NCBI GenBank assembly: GCA_034698045.1
Contig: JAQGAU010001153.1
Location: forward strand, 1 to 21,088
Length of the DNA: 21,088 nt
DNA from: Paramacrobiotus richtersi
Lineage: Eukaryota > Tardigrada > Eutardigrada > Parachela > Macrobiotidae
Reading direction: 5' to 3'
Shown here: one piece after another, positions 11,001 to 20,292 of the stretch
Layout: each line of letters starts with the position of its first letter
Position numbering within the stretch: position 1 is the stretch's first letter
Notes under the pieces: generated by a model
What the model saw: only the letters and a program-made list of their open reading frames with translations
Database searches by the model: none
Told to the model about the DNA's origin: nothing
Program-made: the position numbers and the translations under genes

Positions 11001-11945
11001 ATCCCAACGGAATAAGGTTCATACCGGTACTTACACATGAAAGATGCGGAAATGGGTTGAATGGTCCCGTTAAATACGGATGCCGGCGTATTTCTGCAGA
11101 TGGAGCGTCATGTGGCTCAATGTACGCATCCCGACCAGCCGGTAGCAGACCGGCACCGGCGTCCTCTCCTTCCTGCTCATTGCGAAGTAAGAGTGGCGCC
11201 GACCATGTCTGACCGCGCCGTTTAACTCTCGGCGGATTCTCCACGTGCCCACGGTTTTCTTCTGCTCTTTTTTGGGCATATTTGGCCCACTCCGCGAAAG
11301 TCTTAAACTTGTGCTTGTCAGATTCGACATAGTTCGGATCCTTGGTCGAGACATTGGCGACTTTGATAATCGAATCGGCAGCGCGTGGCAACTTGTACAC
11401 AATCACAAAGAGATGGGCCAGCAGTTCTTCAGACTCCGGACTGTTGACGTACTTCATGCCAAACATGGCAATCGCTGGCCAGTGAAACTGTAACAACCAT
11501 TACACTAAGTATGAACACATAAGCAGCTCGTTGACGATTTGTTTGCAAACGGTTATTCAATTAGAGGTAACATGATGGTGGTACTCACCTTCACAATGCC
11601 GTATTCATCGCCAAACTGGGCGCGATTGGCCTTGATCTTTTCGATCAACTCGTCCATGCTGTCAACGTTGCCCAGCTCCGGTGCCTTTCGCAATCCGCCT
11701 GATGCTTCTTCCTTATCCGCACTTGAAACCGCGTCAGTCATCACGCTATCGACATCGCAGGCGGTGGCGTCTGCTGCAACGGATGCGATAATGGAGTCGA
11801 CGGTGCTTACGCAGCTGGCTGTGCCGGCGCCCAGACCAGAGTCGGTGTCCATAACGATCTCGGTCGGCACATTCTCCAACGCATCATTCCGAGAACCTAC
11901 CGACGTATCACGCGCAACGTCCGCGGCTTCAGATCGGTCATCCAT
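8049..11945 (-). CDS. KDM4-like JmjN/JmjC histone lysine demethylase
   Basis: Eight exons read on the minus strand: 11945-11589 (part of 12027-11589), 11487-11035, 10943-10689, 10500-9926, 9840-9759, 9615-8996, 8884-8621 with 8555-8451, and 8381-8049; almost all joins are phase 0. A JmjN-like motif (SMDELIEKIKANRAQFGDEY then GIVKF) spans the first junction. The JmjC core follows: MHTED (His-x-Glu iron ligands, about 10811-10803), GIPV, then DIIVTYPGAAHQV, whose His (10375-10373) is the third iron ligand. A KDM4-style tail LQSWLAKNSAKFVECKCECG is next. The family uses Fe(II) and 2-oxoglutarate to demethylate histone lysines in the nucleus; the co-substrate lysine is not evident. Two defects lie in this core: an in-frame TAA (10844-10842) and a one-base loss near 10415-10421. 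Beyond it are CNACWAPTRGND (possible zinc finger) and about 450 unrecognised residues free of breaks, ending at TAG. About 1,010 residues in all. Confidence 0.7.
10415..10421 (-). other. One-base frameshift within the JmjC domain
   Basis: Upstream of this point GIPVTVAE is read in one frame, and downstream RAGDIIVTYPGAAHQV in another. Both halves match consecutive parts of the JmjC fold. The distance from the phase-0 exon start (10500) to the His codon is one base short of a multiple of three, so one base is missing at or near the AAAACAG run. Confidence 0.6.
10842..10844 (-). other. In-frame TAA inside the JmjC domain
   Basis: Codon 34 of an otherwise open 85-codon exon (10943-10689), between TGITSWMI and ISSRNVLAAMHTED. 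In KDM4 enzymes this is the strand just before the His-x-Glu motif. Both sides stay in the same frame and both splice sites are phase 0. Confidence 0.65.
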
Positions 11946-12027
11946 CTCATCACCCTCTTCACTAAGTAACGGCGAGGTCGAGATGGGACATCTGGTGGAG
12001 TCACGTCTTGACCATAAACGGTGCCGC

Positions 12028-12856
12028 CTGCAAGAAATTAGCACAATGAACGTTGGCTTACGGCAAAAACAAGTTGATAACAATGCTTGTAGTGAGTGCG
12101 CTGTCCCGAGCAAACGGCAGTTATACCGTACAAACTGGCCTGCAGGGACCGTAGGAACCGACTTTCGGTGCTGGCATCGCGCTGACCAAGGGCCGCCTCA
12201 TACTTGACAGAACCTCTGAAGCACGAACGTTGTGACCATTCAGACTAGCGTACGACACGCGACCACGCGAGGATGCGTCCGAGTACGAGGCTGTTTAACA
12301 CCACCCGGGTGAGCCCCGGCTAGCGGGGAACAACATAGCCAACAGCCCGGGTGGCATGCCGACGGCCTGCAACGCTCACGCGGCTAGCGAGGGATAAGAG
12401 AGAACGACTTCCGGGGACTGTTCATGCGGTTAAGAGTGCCAGCCGGGTGAGCCCCGGCTGGTGGAGGACAACATGGCCAACGGCCCGGGCGGCATCCCGA
12501 CTGTCAGCAACGCTCACCCGGCTAGCCAGGGGCCAAAACGAACACTTCCGGTGCGGGCAACGCCGTGACTAGCGCCAGCCGGGTGAGCCCAGCCTGGCCG
12601 GGAGCAAGACGGTTAACCACCCGCGCCGTATTCAGGAATACAGCCATGTCCTTAATTCGTACAACGGAAATATCTGAACAACCATTCAGTGCCGATGCAC
12701 ACACTAATCCCAGTGAGAGCATGGCAGTTACGCGATTATCGTTAAACGCTCATCTACCTCAGCATATCGACTGTAACAGATTGCCACCGATCGAATTCTA
12801 AAACGAAAGGCTAAGCGTGCGACAGTGGCCCCGGTGCGTGGCCGTTTGAGACTTAC
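12028..12856 (-). other. Putative first intron of the KDM4-like gene
   Basis: On the minus strand, donor GCTG|GTAAGT at 12856 and acceptor CTAATTTCTTGCAG ending at 12028 are both strong. The intron would be 829 bp and contains the 12.3-12.6 kb tandem repeat. The flanking frames do not join in phase, so the upstream exon may be non-coding and translation may start at the ATG at 11945. Confidence 0.4.
12300..12620. repeat. GC-rich tandem repeat of ~137 bp, each unit palindromic
   Basis: Three units are recognised by the GGGTGAGCCC core at 12307, 12445 and 12581 (steps of 138 and 136 bp); the third is partial and diverged. Each full unit carries an inverted pair. In unit 2, AGCCGGGTGAGC (12441-12452) pairs exactly with GCTCACCCGGCT (12522-12533); in unit 1 the second arm (12374-12385) has one change. 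Units also share GCCCGGG, AACATGGCCAAC-like and ACTTCCG blocks. It sits in the putative first intron of the KDM4-like gene. Units this long with internal palindromes are not a CRISPR array; a minisatellite or amplified hairpin element fits better. Confidence 0.75.
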
Positions 12857-12950
12857 CAGCGACCTCTTCGTCCATCATCCGGAGCGCATTCCCGCCCGAC
12901 TGTTGTGCAAACATATGAGATGTAACATGCGTAGGACCAGGGGAATCCAT
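12857..12950 (-). CDS. Possible 5' exon upstream of the KDM4-like gene
   Basis: ATG at 12950-12948 opens a short frame (MDSPGPTHVTSHMFAQQSGG, then an acidic MMDEEVA) that ends at the excellent donor at 12857/12856. Splicing to 12027 would change frame relative to the coding frame of the next exon. It is therefore either 5' UTR, joined through another acceptor, or affected by an indel. Confidence 0.25.
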
Positions 12951-14410
12951 GAGTTCCGCCAACGGTACACAATGAATGCTATACACCAATCAAATAGTCA
13001 TGACCAGAACGTAACCATCAAAAAACTATACCAAAACCCGACGCTAGTGATCCCGAAAAAATGCCAAATCGCTTGCGGTACACAACGTCGCGAAAATAAT
13101 TTATCACCCTTGATAAAGATCTTAACTCAATGCATGGGACAAGCACAGTGAAATGTGTTAAAGTTCAAACAATTAGACTAGAGCTGATTACATCAGCCGT
13201 CCTTTATGGTCGATAACCTGACATGCCATTATGAGCATACAACCTTACTGATACTGAGGCAACACATCGCACTTGCATTTATTCTTGTCGACCAGATCGA
13301 ATCTTGTTGTCAGTCATGTACCTGGTATGATAAAACATAAGCGGATGTCAGCCAAGTAAGAATTGCTCTCATCAGTACTGTATACTCCCGGCTAAACTAT
13401 ATTACTTAATTTTAATTAAGAATTTAATTGTAAACAATTGATAACTAATTAATAACAATTTAATAACAAATTGATGATAATTTTGATTGAATTCTTTATG
13501 TTATCTTTAATTATTTTATTTTTTATATTATATGTAATATACATATGCATAATCGGCTAGACTGGAAAACCATTATGCGTTGTCTGGCAGCATATTATTA
13601 TAATAATATTATTATACACGGAATTTGGTTGTGTATTCTGTGAAACGGGTTCCGAACCCTTTTCCCCATAAAGGATGTTATTGGGGCCAGTGTTAAGATG
13701 AACGTTTTCCCTCAAGTGGGGCTTAGAACCTCTGTTTATTACTGAAAAGTTTTACGTCATCGTGATTTACGTTGTACTTCGGCAAAAAGTTGTCAGCGTT
13801 TACGAAGGGTACACTCAGATAAAAAATCCCAGCAATATAGCGGCCAGCACTGGGCGTAATAAATACACAGACAAACAAGAGTACTAAAGTAACATAAGAA
13901 ATTATAGAAACCCAGTGCCGGAAAGACCTGCACTTCCGTTGTGCTATTGTGGACTGTATAATCCATACTGTTCTATACAAGTACTGATCACCGGATACAT
14001 CATTTGCAATGGAACAATTGAACTAGTTCCGAAATGCACGGCACAATCACTCAATCTCAACCGGCTTCTCACGATCGCGCATGATATTGCAGTACTAGGG
14101 TTCGATACGTACATATACATACAGTCTGGTTGGTCTAGCAGATGATTTACTGCAAGATAAAATCAGGACTTCAATAATCCTCGCGAAATGTTTGTCTGTT
14201 TGAAACAGAATAAACAACAAACAGTACGAGACATAGTGTACAAGATCTGCAGCCATCCATTACAGAAGAATGCCATCGAGTGCCAATTGATCTACGCGTG
14301 CGTATGGGCAGCCGTAATGGGAACAATACCTGTGAGCGTAGAGGGAAAGCGATCGTAAATTCGTAATCGTAGCCGGGTATTCGGTGTAGACAGCCTTTCC
14401 TCTATTCTAG
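12951..14410. other. Intergenic, AT-rich in the middle
   Basis: No supported exon. About 13400-13620 is extremely AT-rich with ATTAATAA-type runs and an 18-bp perfect palindrome ATATTATTATAATAATAT (13592-13609). This lies between the divergently oriented KDM4-like (-) and CRISP (+) genes, where promoters or a matrix-attachment-type region could sit. No specific element can be named. Confidence 0.45.
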
Positions 14411-15943
14411 AAGACAGCGTTATCAGCAGTCTGCCCGGCGCTCTGGCGTACAAGTCTTCCGTCCACCTGGTAACCACCCAGTCCACTGTCACCTTGCAGG
14501 ATGGTCTGCGCGAAACGCCAGTGGTCTGGTTCCCGTTAATCGATGAGCCTATTCTGCTGAACACCGGCCCTCCTTACCACCAACGAGTTCATCATTCTTG
14601 GCGTCCGAGCCGCGAAGCGTATCAGCGCCCCAGACGTCTCTGCGGCGCCCGATGAGCCGGAGACCAATGTTCCTACTGCAACAACACCTCGCCGTACAAT
14701 GTGTCGGATGCAGCCTCCTGGCCGCTAACCTTCGGCGCGTTATCTGACCCAGAAGGCCTGCAGAGGGCGCAGCAGGACGCGCTGAACGTCAGTAGTGTGG
14801 CAAATTATGTGCTGCGCAAGCAAAACTGCCTGCACTCCAAGGTGACGCCCACTGCCGTCAGTATGCTCAAGATGCGGTGGAACACGGAGACAGCCGCACA
14901 TGCACAGGACTGGGCCAACCAGTGCCAGTACAAACACAACAATCATTCCAACCGCACCACTTCCGGTAAGGGATGGGCCACTCGACCGTACACTATCTAG
15001 GCGTGCTTTGATGCCCATGGACGCACGCAGTGTCTACATTTGCAGTACTGAGATTCGCTCAATGAGGTGTGCCTGTGTTTACAGTACCAGTGCGGCCAGA
15101 ACATTGCCTACTCGACACCGTGGCCTTTCTCCTAGAACCCCAGCATCAACATGTGGTTCAGCGAGAACAAAGAGTGCAAGTACGGCGAGCCCAATGGTCT
15201 GCACATTGTCGGACATTATACAGCGGTAAGAAGGATGCATTGACCAACATCATGCAGTAAGTCTGCCAGACTGATTAGATGCGTTAAAGTAACCTTTCGG
15301 CGTGCTTACCGTTACAGGAGAGCTGGGCTACCACGTACGAGCTGGGCTGTGGCTACAAGGACTGTGGCGGCTGGCATTATTACGTCTGCAACTACTGCCC
15401 AAGGTAACGCTTAGCTTGTACTTTGGTATCGGCCATATCCCAACACCAATGGCCCGGAATACACTTTGCAGTGAGAACTTTGGGGAGTTGGGTTAACCAT
15501 ACAAATCCGCGAAACCATGCGTGCAGCGAATGTTTGGACAGGTGCAATGATAGGCTCTGCAGTATGTGTAATCCATTCGACACTTGTAGTTTCCGATTAC
15601 ATTGTACCATATGTTCGATTTTGAAGCCTTATTCTACCTTATTCCACACATGCATCATATATGCAGCATATACTTGGCACATATACGTCTAATACACAAA
15701 TTCAGTGATAATAATACTTATAATCATATATATTATTTGGTCCTTTGCATACGTAGCGAATTCGTGCCCGTTTTCTAATGTGTATTCCAACTGCGCCGAG
15801 CGGCAGCGCAAGTACAAAATCTGCAGCATCCTTTCCAAAAGGATGCCGCCGAGAGCTGTAAGGCTACTTGTTAATGTACCGGAAAGATTTATCACGGAGA
15901 ACTACGGACTGCGCAGAACGATATGTCCACCAAGATCGACTGA
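14411..15943 (+). pseudogene. CRISP/CAP cysteine-rich secretory protein, disrupted
   Basis: Five exons with good splice sites: 14411-14965, 15085-15225, 15318-15403, 15472-15561 and 15757-15943. The CAP domain starts with LHSKVTPTAVSMLKMRWNT and AQDWANQCQYKHN, continues with CGQNIAYSTPW and INMWFSE, then the CAP signature IVGHYTA, and ends at LGCGYKDCGGWHYYVCNYCP. The C-terminal CRISP domain follows: a C-x2-C-x3-C-x3-LC row (CSECLDRCNDRLC), the junction giving LCTNSC, then YSNC and CKATC-x-C. CRISPs are secreted, disulfide-rich proteins. Breaks: TAG 15133-15135, TAA 15494-15496, a likely 4-base duplication near 15520, a shift near 15835, TAA 15872-15874, and a phase mismatch at the first junction. 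Frame use is also uncertain about 14570-14670, upstream of the CAP domain. Terminal TGA is at 15941-15943. A pseudogene is the cautious call, but the intact splice sites leave other explanations open. Confidence 0.7.
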
Positions 15944-16160
15944 TTGGTCCCAGCCAGTTTACTGCACTGAAAAGCAATTTTTTTCCAAACTGTTTTAGGT
16001 ATATCCGCCGATGTGTTGTTAGTTGCCATCGTGTTTCTTAAGCACTTGCAGAGTACGGAAGATTATCAGCTGACTGGCTAGCTTGAGGATGTTGCAGTCT
16101 TTTGCCAGTTGAACATCTTGTGCAGTGTTCGCGTTTTCCATAACAAAAATCACGTGGTTT

Positions 16161-16166
16161 AATAAA
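16161..16166 (+). terminator. Possible polyadenylation signal (AATAAA)
   Basis: AATAAA about 220 bp after the CRISP gene's final TGA, on the same strand. It overlaps a TTTAAT (minus-strand ATTAAA) at 16158-16163, which could serve the convergent USP gene, whose stop lies about 300 bp away. Confidence 0.4.
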
Positions 16167-16318
16167 GAAGACCGGGACCTCAAACAATGAAACAAGTGAA
16201 GTCGGGATACACCGGATGAAACTTCGAGACACTCGGCATCACGGGCACATATTTATCAGACAAATAAAATCAATTATCCAATCGAAAAATTAACCAATCA
16301 AAATTAATAAAACAAAAC

Positions 16319-16372
16319 AAGATCAATTAGTAATCACAAAATAACCTGCAGAAGATCAATTAGTCAATCACA
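16319..16372. repeat. Two-copy direct repeat
   Basis: AAGATCAATTAGTAATCACA (16319-16338) recurs with a single inserted base at 16352-16372, a 33-bp offset. It is an imperfect tandem duplication in AT-rich 3' flanking DNA. Confidence 0.6.
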
Positions 16373-16463
16373 TCATCCATGTGGGAATATATCCGTACAT
16401 TATTGAAGGCAATTGGCAGAAACACAAATCCAACCGGACAAACACAAACACGTAACTCTTCAA

Positions 16464-19400
16464 TTACAATCGTTGCCGAGGAAGATTTTTAGCCACTGCC
16501 GGGGGAGATACGTTTGGCCACGTTGTGCAACCAAGAAGCGAGCATGTTCCATCCACTGCTCTTGCCTTCCACCGGTATCTGTCTATTCGCAGCACCATCC
16601 AAGTTGTGGTGGTTTGGTCTGGCACCACCACAGGCAACACAACCGCGGTCGGCCCGGGCGTCGCGGCAATTCCGATGCCCGATACGTTTGCCGGCGGCGT
16701 TTGGGGCAGGCCGGCCATGCTGCCCACGGCGGGCAGCTGGTATCCCCAGATGTCGAGTCCGCGCCGTTCGTAGAAAAGTATATAGGCTGCGGAAGTATCG
16801 ACATGACCGATGTTCACTTCCTACAAGGCCGAACGGGCAGCATGGTCCAAAAAGTGGTAAGCATAACAACGTACCGTGCGGATACTATCGTTGAAGAGGA
16901 ACCACCGGCCGTTGCTGGGGTGTTTACAGTATGCAACGTAATGCCCATCGTCTAATGAACTTCCAATATGGCACTGTTCAAAAACACATTCAGTGTACCT
17001 TTATAAACATTTACAAAAGCTCTGCGGCTAATCATACCAAAACACACAAGTTCGAGTACGCTAACGTACACACTCATTCGAATGTTTATTTAATAAGTTA
17101 TAACATTTTATCAAACAGGATTTGCAGTGCATGCTGAGCATAATTTTATTTCATAATCAAACCAGCTTCGCTGAACAAAGAAAATCAAATGGAAAAATAT
17201 ATTAAGAATCACGAAACAGCTTCAGAAACTACAGCCAAAAACCGAAATGGAAATTAATTTAAAAACGAAAAAGAAAACCGACTGATTGAGTAAATAGTTC
17301 ACTGAAGCAATAATTCTAATACAAAAATAACGGGTTGACTGAGCAAGTATCTTGTTTTGAATATAAGCACTAGCTGATCGAGTTATTAAGTAACTATCAT
17401 AGTTCAAAGGAATGTCGGAAGTGCATACTTACAATAAATGCGAACAGGTCGTATAGAAAATTGTTCGCGTCGAATCCCGGGATGAGGAGATGTGGGTGAA
17501 GAGCTACACTGCCGTTACGGGGCATGTCGGGCTGGTCGGGTGGGGACATGTAAAGGGATATGTCCAGATCCGAAAACGGAAAGGTGACCGCTTTCCTCAC
17601 TTTGCGCTGGCGACCGTTCGGGCGCTCCTCGAATCGTTTTAACGGGAAGATCTAATCATAATAAAACATTTACTTTGGATGCCGATGGGTGCTTACTTCG
17701 CATTTATCCGTTCATTCAACTCTACTTTCGCATATTTTTAGCTCTTCCTGATCCTGTTATTATTCCATAATCTGATTTTATAGAAGTGCTGAATTTATTT
17801 TACACAAAACACGGTTAAACTGTTAATCTCGTAGACAGTGGCACCGGACACATTAAGTTGTTCCCCCAGAAATACGCGTTTTTATATCAGCTAACTGGCC
17901 AGGGCTTACAATGTGAAAGGCAGTACAGTCAGTTATTGAGAGCCACTATACTACGATATCTGCAAAATGGAGAAACGAGGTTCACTTTTTGTTGTGTAAC
18001 ATTTACGGAAAATTCTCGACTAAATTAAAACTTTGATCGCAATATGCTTTTTATTAAATATCAAAACCGAAATAATTTTGGTAACTGTCAACTGGAAATT
18101 TTCAGCCAAAATACAAATACACGCTAAATATGTGATGATCGAAAAGGATGAATTTTTCAAAACACTTAAAGAGACACCGCAACATTCTGGAAAACCCAAT
18201 AAAAGGAAGTGTTTTCATGAAAGCCTGAAAATTATTTTTCATCCACACTTCGATTAATTATAACAGCAAAGCCTCATTCAAAATGCCCTAAAAGAGGTAA
18301 CGATCGACAATATCGATAACTCAAACCAGTTATCAGATGTATGTGCACTATGGCAAGTGTCACTGACCAGAATGGGCGGGACTTTCCACAGCTGTGACCT
18401 TTTGAATCCGGTGGTCGGGTGGGGCAGCGCGGAATATATACAGGTCGGTACGCTCCTCCTGCGCCAAGGCCTTGAGACAGCTCGAAGCCGCTCGCTAGTA
18501 ATTGAGAGAACAATGACATTGTTTACTCTATATATGCGCTGGATATTGCGCAAAGATCCATAGATCCATAGATATAGAAACAATGCACTATTGTTCTCTT
18601 AATTACTAGCGAGTGGCTTCGGACAGCTGTCCAAGGACAGGGATTCGGACTGTCGGGCGCGCTCGCGGGCCACACTCGGGTCCTCCAGTATCTAAAAAAT
18701 CACGATATTATTATACTACAAGCCAGTCTATTTATAAAACAATCGAACATCACCGAATCTAATTTATTGCTAAAACCTTTGTTAAAAGTTTATTGCTAAA
18801 AACTGCTAATAACGTAATCACTGGGCAACCCATTATCGACCAACAATCTGCAGTAAACCAACTGGATGCGAATTCAAAACCGTAATCGTACTTCTCCTGG
18901 TTTACATATTTGCAGTTTAACTTTAATTGACCCGGTGTCCCTAATCTGGTTTCTGTTGAAAGCGAAACAGGAAACTTTTTAAAAAATCACTCGTCACATG
19001 TGACATACTGTACCTCAGCTAACAACTCGACCTCGCCAGAATGACCATCGCAAATCTCTGTACTCTGATGATTGGAATTTGGAAAGAACACGACTCCAGA
19101 TGTGCTGTTAGATCGCGGTTGATATGAAAGCGTCAAATTTTAAGCCAAACTAAAGTAATGGGCGATAGTTCACGCGATCACATTGTATTTGTCAGCCACT
19201 ACACCACGACCGTCCCATAGCATTCGACATGTGCAACATACAAAAACACACGCGCAACACCTCATTTTTTCTAACCGTGCGTTTTATTTGCTTATTTGCA
19301 TCTCGTTTTCTGGCTCTTTGTGTTGTCAGAAACATGACAAGATCACTAAAAAATTGTGGTCATTATAGTACTATCGTGCGAACAAAATGGCCGACAACTG

Positions 19401-19960
19401 CTCTGCTGTGTTTCTTTCTCGGAGAACTTGCTAATCTTCCACGTCAAAAACGATCTGGAATCTATTCATCGTGCTGTTTTCTACTGTAGTAAAGAAGAGT
19501 GATTTTTGGAGGTCAATTCTAGAAAAGTTGGGCTGTAAGTTGCATACATTCTGGATCTGGATTGAGAAAAATTTTCACAAAACAAATGACCGACTTTTTC
19601 TAATGCTTTACCTACATTACGACCTACATTCCAATAAAACACAACGATAAAGATGTGGGAAATAAAGTGGAAACCTGTTAAAACATTCTCTAAATTTTGG
19701 AAAAAAACTGAATTTATTGTGAATGTGAAAAAGAACGAGCTTATCAACCAGCAGTTCAATGGCAGCAGGTGTACTGACATTGTTTAGGCTTTCTTCGTAG
19801 CGTCCATGCTCGAAACTGAAACCCGAGTCGATATCGATGGCCAAGGTGATTTTTTCTAATGGCCAGCGGGCATCCAGTACAGCACCGGGATGGAGGACAG
19901 AAGGCACAGACACGTCCATCCTCCTTTACCATTTTCAGGACAAAAGGGTATTCCACGGTA
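16464..19960 (-). CDS. USP32-like ubiquitin carboxyl-terminal hydrolase, 3' part
   Basis: Six minus-strand exons: 19960-19779, 18691-18368, 17651-17433, 16973-16875 and 16820-16464 among them, with phase-0 joins throughout. They follow vertebrate USP32 in order: KEDGRVCAFCPPSRCCTGCP (USP32 has CAICPWYRFCRGC), SLSLDSC, KRSQLWKVPPIL, FPLKRFEERPNG, VTFPFSDLDIS, LYDLFAFI, the catalytic-His motif DDGHYVAYCKHP, WFLFNDS and DTSAAYILFYERRGLD (USP32: DTDSAYILFYEQQGID). USPs are cysteine proteases that remove ubiquitin. The catalytic Cys box and any N-terminal EF-hands would lie upstream and were not found. The last exon has a longer tail than USP32 and no visible CaaX end. Damage: an inverted-repeat insertion in exon 18691-18368, two indels in that exon that destroy its zinc-ligand CxxC region, and one extra base in a run at 19850-19855. 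Other exons are clean. Confidence 0.75.
16974..17432 (-). other. USP intron (459 bp)
   Basis: Donor ATT|GTAAGTATG and acceptor TTTTTGAACAG, phase 0, between LYDLFAFI and CHIGSS. A-rich on the + strand; no exon inside. Confidence 0.55.
17652..18367 (-). other. USP intron (716 bp)
   Basis: Donor CTG|GTCAGT and acceptor TTATGATTAG, phase 0, between the LWKVPPIL and FPLKRF segments, which are adjacent in USP proteins. AT-rich, no exon or repeat recognised inside. Confidence 0.55.
18476..18482. repeat. Target-site duplication, left copy
   Basis: GACAGCT directly abutting the left end of the inverted-repeat element; the right copy is at 18622-18628. Confidence 0.75.
18483..18621. mobile_element. 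139-bp MITE-like element inserted in a USP exon
   Basis: The terminal inverted repeats are 32 bp (18483-18514 and 18590-18621) with two mismatches: CGAAGCC, then G or A, then CTCGCTAGTAATT and so on. Identical 7-bp direct repeats GACAGCT flank it (18476-18482 and 18622-18628), as expected for a target-site duplication. There is no coding capacity, so it is non-autonomous. The empty site is a 10-bp palindrome (GACAGCTGTC). Precise loss of the element and one duplication rejoins TCC-TTG-GAC-AGC-TGT-CTC-AAG, giving SLDSCLK, the conserved USP motif. The superfamily is not clear: 7-8 bp duplications occur in P, hAT and related DNA transposons, but the termini lack the usual hAT CAG start. Confidence 0.85.
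18622..18628. repeat. Target-site duplication, right copy
   Basis: GACAGCT directly abutting the right end of the element; identical to 18476-18482. Confidence 0.75.
18692..19778 (-). other. Long USP intron (1,087 bp)
   Basis: Donor AACAAT|GTCAGT at 19779/19778 and acceptor GATTTTTTAG ending 18692. This is the longest intron in the gene. It contains a direct repeat TTTATTGCTAAAA (18763-18775 and 18789-18801) but no recognised exon. Part of the catalytic domain insert seen in other USPs is absent here; the flanking coding segments join in phase 0 once the extra base near 19850 is discounted. Confidence 0.5.
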
Positions 19961-20292
19961 CTGCAACGCACAGGGCACCCACATTACATATACTGTAGCA
20001 CCGCATGCAATAGTCAACGCATGTGCGTGAACGTTACGGCTATTTTAAAATGTAGAACCAAAACGAATGGATTTGCAAAGAAACATCGTTGATTTTTTTT
20101 ACCATGCTTGTTTCGTTACGGAGAATATGATAGCAAAATCCCGAACTCTTTGCTTGTCGGCACCAACTTTCGAACAACATTATGATCGATGATTGGCCAA
20201 CCTAATTCAAAAGCCAATATTCGAATCAAACTAACCATATATACCACTACATTCCCCACAAACTGATAACGGAATTCACGAAATCATTTGGA

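Larger units (their letters stand above)
15944..16463. other. Intergenic between convergent CRISP and USP genes
   Basis: 3' flanks of both genes. It contains the candidate poly(A) hexamers and an AT-rich stretch (16260-16375) built from repeated AATCAATTA-like words, with a direct repeat noted separately. No coding exon seen. Confidence 0.5.

Noticed and set aside
12351-12572. Open frame with repeating TLTRLAR motifs
   Set aside because: The repetition comes from the tandem DNA repeat; no splice sites or protein-like composition.
12300-12620. CRISPR-like array
   Set aside because: Units are ~137 bp and diverged throughout, with no conserved short repeat alternating with unique spacers, and the setting is an intron-containing genome.
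13645-13662. tRNA-like B-box (GGGTTCCGAACCC)
   Set aside because: It is a short palindrome; no A-box, acceptor stem or cloverleaf could be built around it.
14095-14110. GGTTCGATAC resembling a tRNA T-arm
   Set aside because: No matching A-box upstream and no acceptor stem.
16413-16955. Long + strand open frame of 180 codons
   Set aside because: It is the antisense of two USP exons whose minus-strand translation contains GHYVAYC and SAAYILFYERRG; the + strand reading has no domain character.
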